Shown: positions 50,860 to 59,419 of the stretch, in pieces
Layout: the number at the start of each line of letters is the position of its first letter
How positions within the stretch are numbered: position 1 is the stretch's first letter
Assembly: GCA_016191245.1 (NCBI GenBank)
Contig: JACPOY010000022.1
Location: forward strand, 19,039 to 83,038
DNA length: 64,000 bases
Direction: 5' to 3'
Source: Gammaproteobacteria bacterium
Lineage (GTDB): Bacteria; Pseudomonadota; Gammaproteobacteria; Berkiellales; Berkiellaceae
Translations under genes and position numbers: made by a program
The notes under the pieces: model-generated
Told to the model about the DNA's origin: nothing
Seen by the model: only the letters and a program-made list of their open reading frames with translations
Database searches by the model: none

Positions 50860-52389
50860 CTATTTGGGTCGAGAATGTGATTTTTTATCTTGAGAATCAC
50901 TTATATCTGTTTGATGCTCTTTTTTTTCCTGTTTATTTTGATCTATATAGGTTTGATATTGTTTTACAAGAGTTTTAACAGAGTGTTGTTTAGTTTCAGG
51001 GTTATTAGATGTTTGAATGGTTTCTCTTTTATCTTTACGACAAGAATCCACAAAATGAAGACCTTTTTCTAATCCATCAATCACATGAATTGCGTCATGA
51101 CCAGACGAATGCTCTTTAAATTCAATATTATAGTTATTATTTTCTCGCATTGTATGAAAATCTTGATTTGCTTTTAATCTAGATTCGTCTGTCATATCTT
51201 TATACTCTGGGTCTTGACAAATTTTAGGAGGCTTTTCACTTTCAAGTTGTCCTATCTGCATATAAATTGGTAGCTCTCGAAGTTGGGTGGGCGGATTTTC
51301 AGGTAAATCATGCTCTTTTTTTTGATTAAGAGCTGGTGACAATAAAATAACACCACCGATCTTGCCTGGTTTTGCTTTTGCAACATTAATTACAGGATAA
51401 GCTGCCAAACTATGTGCCGCAAGGATCACATTGTCTGGATTTGATATATACAATTTAGGGTCCCACAATTCATCGCAATATTTTGGAATTACTTGGTCTG
51501 TAAGAAATTGGGAAAACTTATCTGTTTCATAATAAAATTCATGTACTCTATCAGGATAAGGCTTCGCATATTTTTTTGATTTTTCCAGAAGTTTAGAATC
51601 AACAAAAACGATCGCTGTATTAGCAAATGGATTATCTTCATTCTTACTCATTGCATCAAGATAAGGAGTTAACGATTTCATAAAGCTTTCACCATCCAGC
51701 ATAAATATCACTTTCCCATCGATAGGATTGAAATCCTTGGGCTTGTATATCCATATATCCCGATCGACAAAAGTGTTTGTGCGATCTTTAATACTATCCT
51801 TTCTTATTTTTCCGCGAGTACTTGAGTTTCGCGTTATAGCTGTCCAGGGAGGAATTGACGCCTTAGGTAATTGTAAATATAATGTTTCATGAGAAACAGG
51901 CTTCACTCTTTGGTATTCTTCAGATGTTGCATTTTCAACAGTATGAAGGGCTAGTGTTTTTTTAGAATCATGTTTAGGAAATATTACTTCCCCGTTAACT
52001 TTGATGTTATAAAAGCAAAATGCATCTTCTGGCAGATTGTCAAGTTGTAAAACAAACGTATCAGTTCCTGGTATTCTTTCAAAACGTTTAGGCTTATCAT
52101 TCTCATCAAGCATTCTCTCATATAAATCATCGCTGTCTAGCTCCACCTTTTCAACATCTTTAGCTTGATATAAGAAGGTGACTTGGTATTTGTCTTTCCC
52201 TTGTTCGTCTTTCCCTTGCACTTGAAGTAAAGGTGCCGCCCCTCTAATAGACATACGATCCAATAATTGTTTTTCTAATAATTTCCTCTCCTCATCATTG
52301 TGGCTACCTCTCATTTTTTCTAGCAAAATATTTAAATCTCTATCATGAGTTTCAGCTTTACCTTCGGTTACAGATCCTGAAATTGACAT
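50860..52389 (-). CDS. Esterase-like (enterochelin-esterase fold) passenger protein, effector candidate
   Basis: A 509-residue protein carried inside the IS66 element. Residues 60-180 look like a beta-sandwich sugar/CBM-like N-terminal domain as in Fes-type esterases. Residues 205-445 form the alpha/beta hydrolase part with DRDIWIYKPKDF, FMLDGE, the elbow AAHSLAAYPVI (Ser near residue 335) and a His in SGHDAIHV near 427. There is no signal peptide, and the C-terminal 70 residues are highly polar with Lys, Glu and Gln, like secretion tails of type IV effectors. Secretion is inferred, not shown. Confidence 0.75.
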   Translation of the reverse strand: MSISGSVTEGKAETHDRDLNILLEKMRGSHNDEERKLLEKQLLDRMSIRGAAPLLQVQGKDEQGKDKYQVTFLYQAKDVEKVELDSDDLYERMLDENDKPKRFERIPGTDTFVLQLDNLPEDAFCFYNIKVNGEVIFPKHDSKKTLALHTVENATSEEYQRVKPVSHETLYLQLPKASIPPWTAITRNSSTRGKIRKDSIKDRTNTFVDRDIWIYKPKDFNPIDGKVIFMLDGESFMKSLTPYLDAMSKNEDNPFANTAIVFVDSKLLEKSKKYAKPYPDRVHEFYYETDKFSQFLTDQVIPKYCDELWDPKLYISNPDNVILAAHSLAAYPVINVAKAKPGKIGGVILLSPALNQKKEHDLPENPPTQLRELPIYMQIGQLESEKPPKICQDPEYKDMTDESRLKANQDFHTMRENNNYNIEFKEHSSGHDAIHVIDGLEKGLHFVDSCRKDKRETIQTSNNPETKQHSVKTLVKQYQTYIDQNKQEKKEHQTDISDSQDKKSHSRPK

Positions 52390-52413
52390 ATTTTTATCCT
52401 ATTAACTCTATTA

Positions 52414-53022
52414 TTAACCAGGCCTTAATCTAGGTTTCCTGCCTCTTGCAGCAGGATTCATCGCATCTCTTTGATTACGAATAGAAGTTCTCAATGGTTC
52501 CACATCATCATTGCCTAATGATCCTAAAAGTTTTGGAGAGTCCCTTTTAACATAATAGACAAGCCACTTCACGCCATTTTGTTGAAAACTTTCATCATTT
52601 ACCATATCAATTTCTTCAGCAACATTCATATTTCTGGGTTCTGTTGCTCGAACAAATGAAAACATGCTTTTAATATTGAATTGTTTAATAAGATAATTAC
52701 GTATATAAAATGCGGTTTCAATATCTAAATCATCATTGGGATCTTTTGGGAGCTCTCTTAGAATGTACCACATCATTTCAACTTCTGGTCTATTTTGCCA
52801 CGTCATTTCTCTGCAGCCACAGTAACCAAATAATGCATTATTTTTCTTTAAAATAACGCCATATATAGTGAAGCCATGCTCTTCTTCATGTTTAGCCCAT
52901 TCATTGATATAATCGCTCGCTTCTTTCGTAGTGCATTGCATAAGTTGTGCTAATGCTTGTGCATCCTTTTCTAGCAAATTCCTTACAATGACCCTATCTG
53001 TTTCTAGTATAATTGGTGACAT
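52414..53022 (-). CDS. GNAT acetyltransferase passenger gene
   Basis: A 202-residue protein of the RimJ/RimL-like GNAT group: ILETDRVIVRNLLEKDAQAL at the start, GYCGCREMTWQNRPEVEMMWYIL, then IETAFYIRNYLIKQFNIKSMFSFVRATEPRN. The acetyl-CoA loop is not canonical. The C-terminal 40 residues (after VYYVKRDSPKLL) are polar and Arg/Pro-rich. It lies 24 bases before the esterase-like gene, and both lie downstream of tnpC within the IS66 ends, so they move together. Confidence 0.75.
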   Translation of the reverse strand: MSPIILETDRVIVRNLLEKDAQALAQLMQCTTKEASDYINEWAKHEEEHGFTIYGVILKKNNALFGYCGCREMTWQNRPEVEMMWYILRELPKDPNDDLDIETAFYIRNYLIKQFNIKSMFSFVRATEPRNMNVAEEIDMVNDESFQQNGVKWLVYYVKRDSPKLLGSLGNDDVEPLRTSIRNQRDAMNPAARGRKPRLRPG

Positions 53023-53243
53023 TACACTATTCCTTCAATGGATATCATATTAGCTCAATTGTATCATAGGAATATTTAACCATTAACTTCATATGCGTGT
53101 GCACTGTATTTATACCCTAAATTAAGGATCAAGACGTTTTAATTTGCAAAAATCCGTGTTCAAATCAAACCACAAGAGCTTTTAAATCCCCCAAATTAAG
53201 TGCATATCAAACAAGTTAGTTATTTTTTATATGTTCAAATTGT

Positions 53244-54743
53244 TCATATAAACGAACTACATTTTGTTTGATCTTGAGATAACAGCCCTTTAACACGCTC
53301 CATTACGTTAAGCCCCTTAAGTTTGGCAGTTTCAATAACACTCATCACAATTGCCGCTACACTACCTCCATGATGTGAACCTGCAAACAACCAATTTTTC
53401 CTTCCCAAAGCTACAGGCCTCATTGCGCGTTCAGCTGCATTATTATCAATATCAATATGACCATCTTCACAATAACGACTTAACTCTTTCCAGAATTTCA
53501 ATGTATATTGAATTGCATTGGCAAATGACGATTTAGGTAAAATTAATGCGCCCTGAATTTTAAGCCATTTCTTAAATTCATCTAGTATCGGTTGGGCGTA
53601 TTTTTGCCTTAATTGCTTTTTATGTTCAAAGCCAAAACTGATAATCTCTCGCTCAATTTTATAAAGCCTTTGAATATAAGCTAACGCCACATGCGGCTTC
53701 CCTGCTTCTTTTAAAAGTTGAGCAACATCATAAAATTTTCGTCTTACGTGCGCCCAGCAGCCAGCGCGATGAATATTTTCTAGAGCACAACATTCGTTGT
53801 ACCCAGAATAGCCATCGGCTTGGATTGTGCCTTGATAATTCTTTAAAAAATTGGATGGGCCATCCCTACTTCGACTTGGGGTATACTCATAGACACAACC
53901 TGCTTCATTGGTATAAACCCACATTCTGCCTGTGCGAGTACGGCCCTTAACCTGTGGGTCTTGTACTGGCAACACGGTATCATCCGTATTAATTTTGTTC
54001 TGCGTTAACACTGCGGCTTTTATCTTTTCAACTGCCAAAGTAAGCTTTTGTGCTGCATATGAAACCCAATCGCATAAAGTAGAGCGTGATATAGGATAAC
54101 CCTGATGCTTAAACATTTGCTCTAGGCGATATAAAGGAAGATGGTAGCAATACTTTGATACTAAAAGGTAAGCCAATAAACCAGGACCTGCTTTTATTTG
54201 CTTACCACGCCTGCCAGGCTTGAGGGCAATTGAAACCCCTATTTCACAATGACGGCACCCGTACTTATATCTAACAATTTCTTTCACTTTGAAACTTGAA
54301 GGAACATACTCTAACTGCTCAGAGACTTCTTTCCCTATCTGATGCAATTGCCCCTGGCAGTGGCGGCAATATTGGCATTCTTTAGGCAAATCTATCGTTA
54401 TGGTTTCACGTTCAAGCGCTTCATAGTGTTGCGATACGTCACGCTTGATGTTTGCGTCTCCTACTTCCTCAACTTCATCTAGCAATTTTTGTTCTTCTGG
54501 GGTGAGCGTTACAAGCTCGGTAGTATCAGGCTCAACTGATTGCTTAAAACGTTCGGACTTTTTGCCATATAATCGTCGATTGAGTGTGGCGACCTGCTCT
54601 TTGAGATGGCTTATTTCTTGTTTAGATAAATCAAGTTCTTGCTTAAGCTCTTTAATGAATTGCTTTAGCAATCGATTCTCTTCGCTTAGCGCTTCTAATG
54701 TTTGTTTCTCAACTGATATGGTCTCACTCATGCGCGCTACCAT
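53244..54743 (-). CDS. tnpC: IS66 transposase TnpC
   Basis: A 499-residue IS66 transposase: N-terminal leucine-zipper-like coil (about 5-60), zinc-binding CQYCRHCQGQLHQIG near residue 123 plus KYGCRHCE near 158, and the DDE catalytic domain (INTDDTVLPVQ near 250; IQADGYSGYNECC near 310; IDIDNNAAERAMRP with Glu near 440). All catalytic acids are visible, so the element may still move. It is followed by the passenger genes. Confidence 0.95.
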   Translation of the reverse strand: MVARMSETISVEKQTLEALSEENRLLKQFIKELKQELDLSKQEISHLKEQVATLNRRLYGKKSERFKQSVEPDTTELVTLTPEEQKLLDEVEEVGDANIKRDVSQHYEALERETITIDLPKECQYCRHCQGQLHQIGKEVSEQLEYVPSSFKVKEIVRYKYGCRHCEIGVSIALKPGRRGKQIKAGPGLLAYLLVSKYCYHLPLYRLEQMFKHQGYPISRSTLCDWVSYAAQKLTLAVEKIKAAVLTQNKINTDDTVLPVQDPQVKGRTRTGRMWVYTNEAGCVYEYTPSRSRDGPSNFLKNYQGTIQADGYSGYNECCALENIHRAGCWAHVRRKFYDVAQLLKEAGKPHVALAYIQRLYKIEREIISFGFEHKKQLRQKYAQPILDEFKKWLKIQGALILPKSSFANAIQYTLKFWKELSRYCEDGHIDIDNNAAERAMRPVALGRKNWLFAGSHHGGSVAAIVMSVIETAKLKGLNVMERVKGLLSQDQTKCSSFI

Positions 54744-54759
54744 ACCAAAAATAGTGTGG

Positions 54760-55122
54760 TTACACTACAAAGCGTCCTTCAAATGGTTTCCATGGCCTTA
54801 ACCGCCCTTCACACATCGTGGCGCCAACCAATAACTCTCGTAATCTCCTTGCAGGAAGTGATGGGGAATTGAGCAGTTCATTAAAATGAAATTTGTTGCC
54901 CTCAAATCGCTTATAAAGTATGACAAAGCCTGTGCCATCCCAATATAGCAACTTAATCCTAGTATGGGGCTTGTTATAAAAGATAAAGAGATCTCCTTCA
55001 GTGGGACACCTTCCTATGGCTTCTTGGGCTAATACAGCCAACCCATCAAACGATTTGAACATCGGGATTGGTTGCGTTGAAATGAATATATTTAAATTAT
55101 CAAAATCAATGAGCCCTAACAT
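54760..55122 (-). CDS. tnpB: IS66 Orf2 protein TnpB
   Basis: A 120-residue IS66 Orf2 protein with the family pattern IFISTQPIPMFKSFDGLAVL, then DLFIFYNKPHTRIKLLYWDGTGFVILYKRFEGNKF. The length is typical (about 115-120). It overlaps tnpA by 7 bases and lies 16 bases before tnpC. Its exact role in IS66 transposition is not settled, but it is required in studied elements. Confidence 0.95.
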   Translation of the reverse strand: MLGLIDFDNLNIFISTQPIPMFKSFDGLAVLAQEAIGRCPTEGDLFIFYNKPHTRIKLLYWDGTGFVILYKRFEGNKFHFNELLNSPSLPARRLRELLVGATMCEGRLRPWKPFEGRFVV

Positions 55123-55493
55123 TTTTTCAACTCCAAAACAGAAATTAATTTGTGCAGGGAAGACTCACTGATGCTGGAATCAAAAAATAAGCGTCTGCCA
55201 TTCTTAAATATCACCTCACAGATGGACTCTCTGCCGTTAAAGGCCAGTCCTGCTGGTGAGGCAACATCTTGACGCACTTTAAGGGGCTGAAACATCCAAT
55301 TAGTTTCTTTAAAAGCACGCTTATCTTCGGTATCTTTGCTCGTGTAAGCAAACAACCTTAGCCAGCGCTCAAATTGGACTTGGTCTATGCTGTGCTTCTT
55401 ACAAAATTCAGGCAATGAGAGCTCTGTAGCCTGGTACATTTGCACTGCTTGATCCCAGTATTTATGATTTACTTTATTATCTGTATCATTCAT
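55116..55493 (-). CDS. tnpA: IS66 Orf1 protein TnpA
   Basis: A 125-residue IS66 Orf1 protein with an HTH region HKYWDQAVQMYQATELSLPEFCKKHSI at about residues 10-38. The C-terminal part is strand-rich (RESICEVIFKNGRRLFFDSSI). It heads the transposase operon, 84 bases inside the right end of the element. The length fits the family. Confidence 0.9.
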   Translation of the reverse strand: MNDTDNKVNHKYWDQAVQMYQATELSLPEFCKKHSIDQVQFERWLRLFAYTSKDTEDKRAFKETNWMFQPLKVRQDVASPAGLAFNGRESICEVIFKNGRRLFFDSSISESSLHKLISVLELKKC

Positions 55494-55632
55494 AAGGTAA
55501 TGCTCCTACATCAAAGGAGCGACTAGTCTGACAGGGTCAGCAGTAGGGTTGAAGGTGGGTTATTTCGGACGGATACACGATATTAATTACTTAAAATGTA
55601 GACTTCTTAATCAGTGATTTCGTTTCAATGTG

Positions 55633-55860
55633 CTATTCGTTGTCACTTGGATAAAATATTTGAATTGACCTTTTCTTCCTATTTATCTTTGCAAACGGAG
55701 TTAAATCGTGAGCATGAACATTCGTTTTACCCGTTATATGTATAACTGTTATTCCACGAATTATCTCTGTATCTACAATTAGTGATCGATAGCATCGCCA
55801 AGGTAATACCTCAGCACACATAATTGCTATTTTATGCTCTCGTTTAAGCATTTTGTTCAA
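55633..55860 (-). CDS. Small protein of unknown function
   Basis: A 75-residue basic protein (MLKREHKIAIMCAEVLPWRCYRSLIVDTE pattern at the start; GITVIHITGKTNVHAHDLTPFAKI). The stretch resembles short DUF-type proteins with an N-terminal MCAE-PWRCHR motif; no name can be given. It overlaps the YdeI-like gene by 4 bases (ATGA), which supports a two-gene transcript interrupted on its downstream side by the IS66 insertion. Confidence 0.6.
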   Translation of the reverse strand: MNKMLKREHKIAIMCAEVLPWRCYRSLIVDTEIIRGITVIHITGKTNVHAHDLTPFAKINRKKRSIQIFYPSDNE

Positions 55861-56159
55861 GGATTTGGGGGTAAGAGTGTTCTACGGCTTTCATCTGTCG
55901 CATTTTTTCTCCGATGAGGGCAACCAACCCAACAACAAGGCCTATGCATCCCGCTTTTAAGCTTCGAGAGCGCTTTCTCGATACGGATCTTCCTCGTCTC
56001 ATCTTTTTTGCCGGACGTAACCCAACAGATCCACTCATTGCGTGCAAGTGGTGTAATGTCTTCCCATACTTGTCGCGCTTGGGGCGTTGAAACAAGAGCC
56101 CTTTCGTAAATCCGCTGGCATTTTGTGTACTGTGCCGGCGGAGATTTTTTTTTAGTCAT
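55857..56159 (-). CDS. YdeI/OmpD-associated family protein
   Basis: A 100-residue protein with the family pattern YERALVSTPQARQVWEDITPLARNEWICWV, then KKDETRKIRIEKALSKLKSGMHRPCCWVGCPHR. The terminal CCW-GC-HR motif is characteristic. Its function is unknown; related proteins were linked to stress or bacteriocin protection. It is the first gene of the pair with the 75-residue protein. Confidence 0.8.
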   Translation of the reverse strand: MTKKKSPPAQYTKCQRIYERALVSTPQARQVWEDITPLARNEWICWVTSGKKDETRKIRIEKALSKLKSGMHRPCCWVGCPHRRKNATDESRRTLLPPNP

Positions 56160-56425
56160 GGGTGTAATCTTACTTCAATAATTTATGGATTGAATAAATT
56201 TTATAATGCAATTTTTAATACATGTACATGCCACCGCTTCCAGGTATCATTACCTGTAATATATTCAGACTCATCTCTAGCCAAAAAGTCAATAGCATCT
56301 TAATAAAGTAGTTTTAGATAAACAGATTTAACTGAATATTTAATCATATTTAATCTGAGCTGTTGGTGGCCGATATACTAAAAAATTATCTACGATCTGG
56401 CACAGTTATTATAAGGAATTTATTT

Positions 56426-56833
56426 ATGGCAACTGCACAAGCTTCAATACACTCAATGTTTGAGAAATGGCCACATTTACCCCAATTCTCATCATTACCA
56501 GTTGCTGAATATAACAACATTTTAACACATATGATGACAGATCTATCTCGTGCAAATACACAAACAATGCATGATTTTATGAAATCCCATTCAGATCATA
56601 TGCAAGAATTAACTAATAAACCAAGTAAGGCTATGAATATATTATCCGATTGGTGCTGCGAAAACACTGAACAATTTCACCAGCATACTATGAGTATATT
56701 AGATACGCTGTTTAAAAGTGCGATTGATTATCAACGCTTGATATCAAGCCAAATAAAGCAATCTGAACATGAGGTTGAATCTGAACTTGAATCTGAATCT
56801 GAATTTGAAAGTAAAAGTCATCGTAAAAAATGA
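56426..56833 (+). CDS. Phasin-like protein (PHB granule surface)
   Basis: The start is placed at the ATG at 56426 (AAGGAATTTATTT upstream); the longer frame adds residues without a site. The 135-residue product is almost all amphipathic helix (SHSDHMQELTNKPSKAMNIL; NTEQFHQHTMSILDTLFKSAI), with an acidic tail rich in Glu-Ser repeats. This is the phasin pattern (PF09361-like). The nearby phaB gene supports a role on polyhydroxybutyrate granules. Length is at the short end for phasins. Confidence 0.65.
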   Translation: MATAQASIHSMFEKWPHLPQFSSLPVAEYNNILTHMMTDLSRANTQTMHDFMKSHSDHMQELTNKPSKAMNILSDWCCENTEQFHQHTMSILDTLFKSAIDYQRLISSQIKQSEHEVESELESESEFESKSHRKK

Positions 56834-56868
56834 TTTTATGAGAAGTACGCAATCTATTTTATTGAATT

Positions 56869-58197
56869 TTAATCCAGTGCCATACGATAACGGTCTTTTA
56901 TAAACCACAATGAACAGAAACTGACAGCACCTGAGAAAATCAGCAAATATGCCGGAGAAGATAAGTCATTTGTGTTGTGTATCAGATGAGTTGCAAGAAA
57001 TGGCGTTCCCCCACCAATGATAGCCATGCAAAGATTATGTCCTATCGATAAACCAGAAAATCGAACATTTGTTGGCATGATCTCAGCAAGGGCTGTAGGA
57101 ATAACACCGAAGAAAAGACCAAACATGATGGCTAATGAAGCTTGTACGAATATAATGGCAAAATGACCCCCTATTTGTATCAATTGAAACAAAGGATAGG
57201 AGAAAATCATTATTCCTACACATGAGAGCCCCATTACGATATTTCGCCCCACTCTATCGGACAACCATCCGCCAACTAAAATGGCCAGTGCGAGCACAAG
57301 CATGTTTAAGGTATGAATCGCAAGGGCCGTACGTTCAGAATAGTCTAGATATGATCTAAAATACGTTGCAAGAAAAATTGCAATGATAAAAAACCCTACG
57401 GCGGTTAGAAAATCTAGCATGATAATCATGCCTATCTTTGACTTATGATTCAACATTAAATCTTTAAAAGGTATAGATTCTTTAGTTTTTCTGGCTTTTA
57501 CTTCAAGATAAACGCTGGGATCAGATAAATGAATTCGTATATAAATTCCTACAATACTTCCCAAGGCACTTAAGAGAAATGGGATACGCCATCCCCATAT
57601 TTGCATAGAGTCTTGAGCTAATGAATGATGCAGGACTCCAACTAGGCTAGAGCCAATAATGACACCAAGAACGGCACTAAATGAAGCCCAACTACCCCAT
57701 ACACCACGTTTTCCCATTGGAGCATGCTCAACCAGAAATACCATAGAACCTGTGTATTCACCACCTATCGCAAAACCTTGAACAGCCCGAAGAAAAATAA
57801 GTAAAATAGGTGCTAACATTCCTACTTGTTGATAAGTAGGTAACATCCCCATTAATGTTGTTGGAATAGCCATCATAAAAATAGATAAAGTTAGTGCATA
57901 TTTTCGACTCGTTTTGTCACCAATATGTCCAAATACAATAGAACCCAAAGGTCGTGCGAGGAACCCGCTCCAAAAGATACCCCAACTCGCTAAGATCTGG
58001 GTTAAATGATTAGCATTAGGAAAAAATAATTGACCAAATATAACAACAAAATAACCATAAATAACGAAATCAAACCACTCTAAAGCATTCCCGATCATAC
58101 AAGACATCATCACTTGTCTAGAGGTTCTAAGATGCACCAAAGATTCTTTTGATAAATGAACAACATTGTCTGATGCTGAGGTTGTAAATAAGGTCAC
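56869..58197 (-). CDS. MFS transporter, metabolite:H+ symporter (MHS) type
   Basis: A 442-residue, 12-helix transporter with MHS motifs: MIGNALEWFDFVIYGYFVVIF in helix 1, RPLGSIVFGHIGDKTSRK in loop 2-3 and GGWLSDRVGRNI in loop 8-9. It is related to, but clearly distinct from, the transporter at 17549 (only the family motifs match). Family members import citrate, oxoglutarate, shikimate or proline/betaine. It is convergent with the phasin gene and divergent from phaB. Confidence 0.88.
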   Translation of the reverse strand: MTLFTTSASDNVVHLSKESLVHLRTSRQVMMSCMIGNALEWFDFVIYGYFVVIFGQLFFPNANHLTQILASWGIFWSGFLARPLGSIVFGHIGDKTSRKYALTLSIFMMAIPTTLMGMLPTYQQVGMLAPILLIFLRAVQGFAIGGEYTGSMVFLVEHAPMGKRGVWGSWASFSAVLGVIIGSSLVGVLHHSLAQDSMQIWGWRIPFLLSALGSIVGIYIRIHLSDPSVYLEVKARKTKESIPFKDLMLNHKSKIGMIIMLDFLTAVGFFIIAIFLATYFRSYLDYSERTALAIHTLNMLVLALAILVGGWLSDRVGRNIVMGLSCVGIMIFSYPLFQLIQIGGHFAIIFVQASLAIMFGLFFGVIPTALAEIMPTNVRFSGLSIGHNLCMAIIGGGTPFLATHLIHNTNDLSSPAYLLIFSGAVSFCSLWFIKDRYRMALD

Positions 58198-58343
58198 GCT
58201 GTATCAATCCCATTAAATATTACAGTTTTCTGCGATGCAATATTTTAATCTTTAAAAGTTTTGAACTATATTTATAAAAGTTAGTTAATAGAAATTAATA
58301 AGTAAAGGATGTTTAAAATTGATGTAAAGATAGGGAGTCTTAA

Positions 58344-59090
58344 ATGAAAGCACAGATTGCATTGGTTACTGGCGGTACCGGGGGGATTGGAACTGCAATT
58401 TGTCGCCACTTACATGACAAAGAAATACGCGTTATCTCAGGGTATAGCCGAGGTGGTGATAATTCATATGCTTTAAAATGGCAAGATGAGCAGCAAAAGG
58501 AAGGATATCAGTTTGATGTTATTTATGGGAATGTTTCAAATTTTGATTCTTGTGCGGCTATGATCGATGAAGTAATAACAAAATATGGGAAAATCGATAT
58601 TTTAGTAAATAATGCTGGTATTACCCAAGATGCTACTCTTAAGAAAATGCTTCCAGACCAATGGAGCGAGGTGTTACGAGTTAATTTAGATAGTGTATTC
58701 AATGTCACACAACAAGTTATCCACGGAATGATTGAGCGAGGATTTGGACGTATTATCAACATCTCTTCAATCAATGGACAAAAAGGTCAATTTGGACAAA
58801 CTAACTATTCAGCTGCAAAAGCCGGTATGCACGGGTTTACTAAAGCGCTTGCTCAAGAAGTTGCAAGCAAAGGAGTGACAGTTAATACAGTTTCGCCGGG
58901 TTATGTAGCGACAGATATGGTTAAAAAAATGTCTGCTGCTGTATTAGATAAGATCATTACACAAATTCCAGCAGGAAGATTAGCTGAGCCCTCTGAAATT
59001 GGCCATGTCGTGGCTTTTCTAGCTTCTGAAGCTTCAGGGTATATTACAGGTGCTAATATTGCTATCAATGGCGGACAGCATATGTATTAG
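58344..59090 (+). CDS. phaB: Acetoacetyl-CoA reductase PhaB
   Basis: A 248-residue SDR enzyme preceded by GGGAG. It has the NAD(P) motif TGGTGGIG near residue 10, NNAG near 89, catalytic Ser in NISSINGQ near 140 and Tyr/Lys in NYSAAKAG near 154. The sequence follows acetoacetyl-CoA reductases (QFGQTNYSAAKAGMHGFTKALA; SPGYVATDMV) rather than FabG. It converts acetoacetyl-CoA to 3-hydroxybutyryl-CoA for polyhydroxybutyrate. The phasin-like gene lies nearby. Confidence 0.9.
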   Translation: MKAQIALVTGGTGGIGTAICRHLHDKEIRVISGYSRGGDNSYALKWQDEQQKEGYQFDVIYGNVSNFDSCAAMIDEVITKYGKIDILVNNAGITQDATLKKMLPDQWSEVLRVNLDSVFNVTQQVIHGMIERGFGRIINISSINGQKGQFGQTNYSAAKAGMHGFTKALAQEVASKGVTVNTVSPGYVATDMVKKMSAAVLDKIITQIPAGRLAEPSEIGHVVAFLASEASGYITGANIAINGGQHMY

Positions 59091-59419
59091 TTTATCTAAA
59101 ACCTTTTCACTAGGTAATCAATTATTATTAGTGAAAGATATGCTTAGCAATATGTAAATTTCTTATTTTTAGTATTCTATGCAATTAGATATCGGTGCCT
59201 GGTAAGCGTCAGGAATAGCAAAATCATCAATTCCAATTCACTTCTGATGGTCTTCAATACTTATGCAGGCATAGTAGAGTCCATTGGAAACATTTGCATC
59301 ATATTGCAAACTATCATAAATCCATCCACAAATATGCGCTATTTGTGATACAGCCTCTGTTGGCTATCATCTCTACTTAGCTCTTTTTTGCAACAATTCG
59401 GATAGCAAATTTTTGCTTA
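59091..59419. other. Intergenic stretch with a possible gene scrap
   Basis: This is mostly AT-rich. A minus-strand stretch (about 59190-59290) reads in part like protein (STMPA, IGIDDFAIPDAYQ) but with several stops, so it may be a decayed gene. GTAAGCGTCAGGAATA at 59200 resembles the left IS66 end but has no partner. Nothing else is recognised. Confidence 0.3.

Larger units (their letters stand above)
50774..55584 (-). mobile_element. Complete IS66-family element with two passenger genes and 8-bp target duplication
   Basis: The element spans 50782-55576 (4,795 bp). Left end GTAAGCGTCCGGAAAA and right end (read inward) GTATCCGTCCGAAATA are imperfect inverted repeats. Each is bordered by ACGATATT (50774-50781 and 55577-55584), an exact 8-bp duplication as IS66 elements make. 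Inside, all on the minus strand, lie tnpA, tnpB and tnpC followed by a GNAT and an esterase-like gene. Plain IS66 elements are about 2.5 kb, so roughly 2.2 kb is passenger DNA. The intact ends and duplication indicate insertion as one unit. Confidence 0.9.

Noticed and set aside
55844..56095. 83-codon frame overlapping the YdeI-like gene
   Set aside because: It is a shadow frame; the YdeI family motif with the CCW-GC-HR end is in the other frame (55857-56159).
59200..59216. GTAAGCGTCAGGAATA, similar to the left IS66 end
   Set aside because: No transposase, partner end or target duplication was found near it. It may be chance or lie in a decayed gene.
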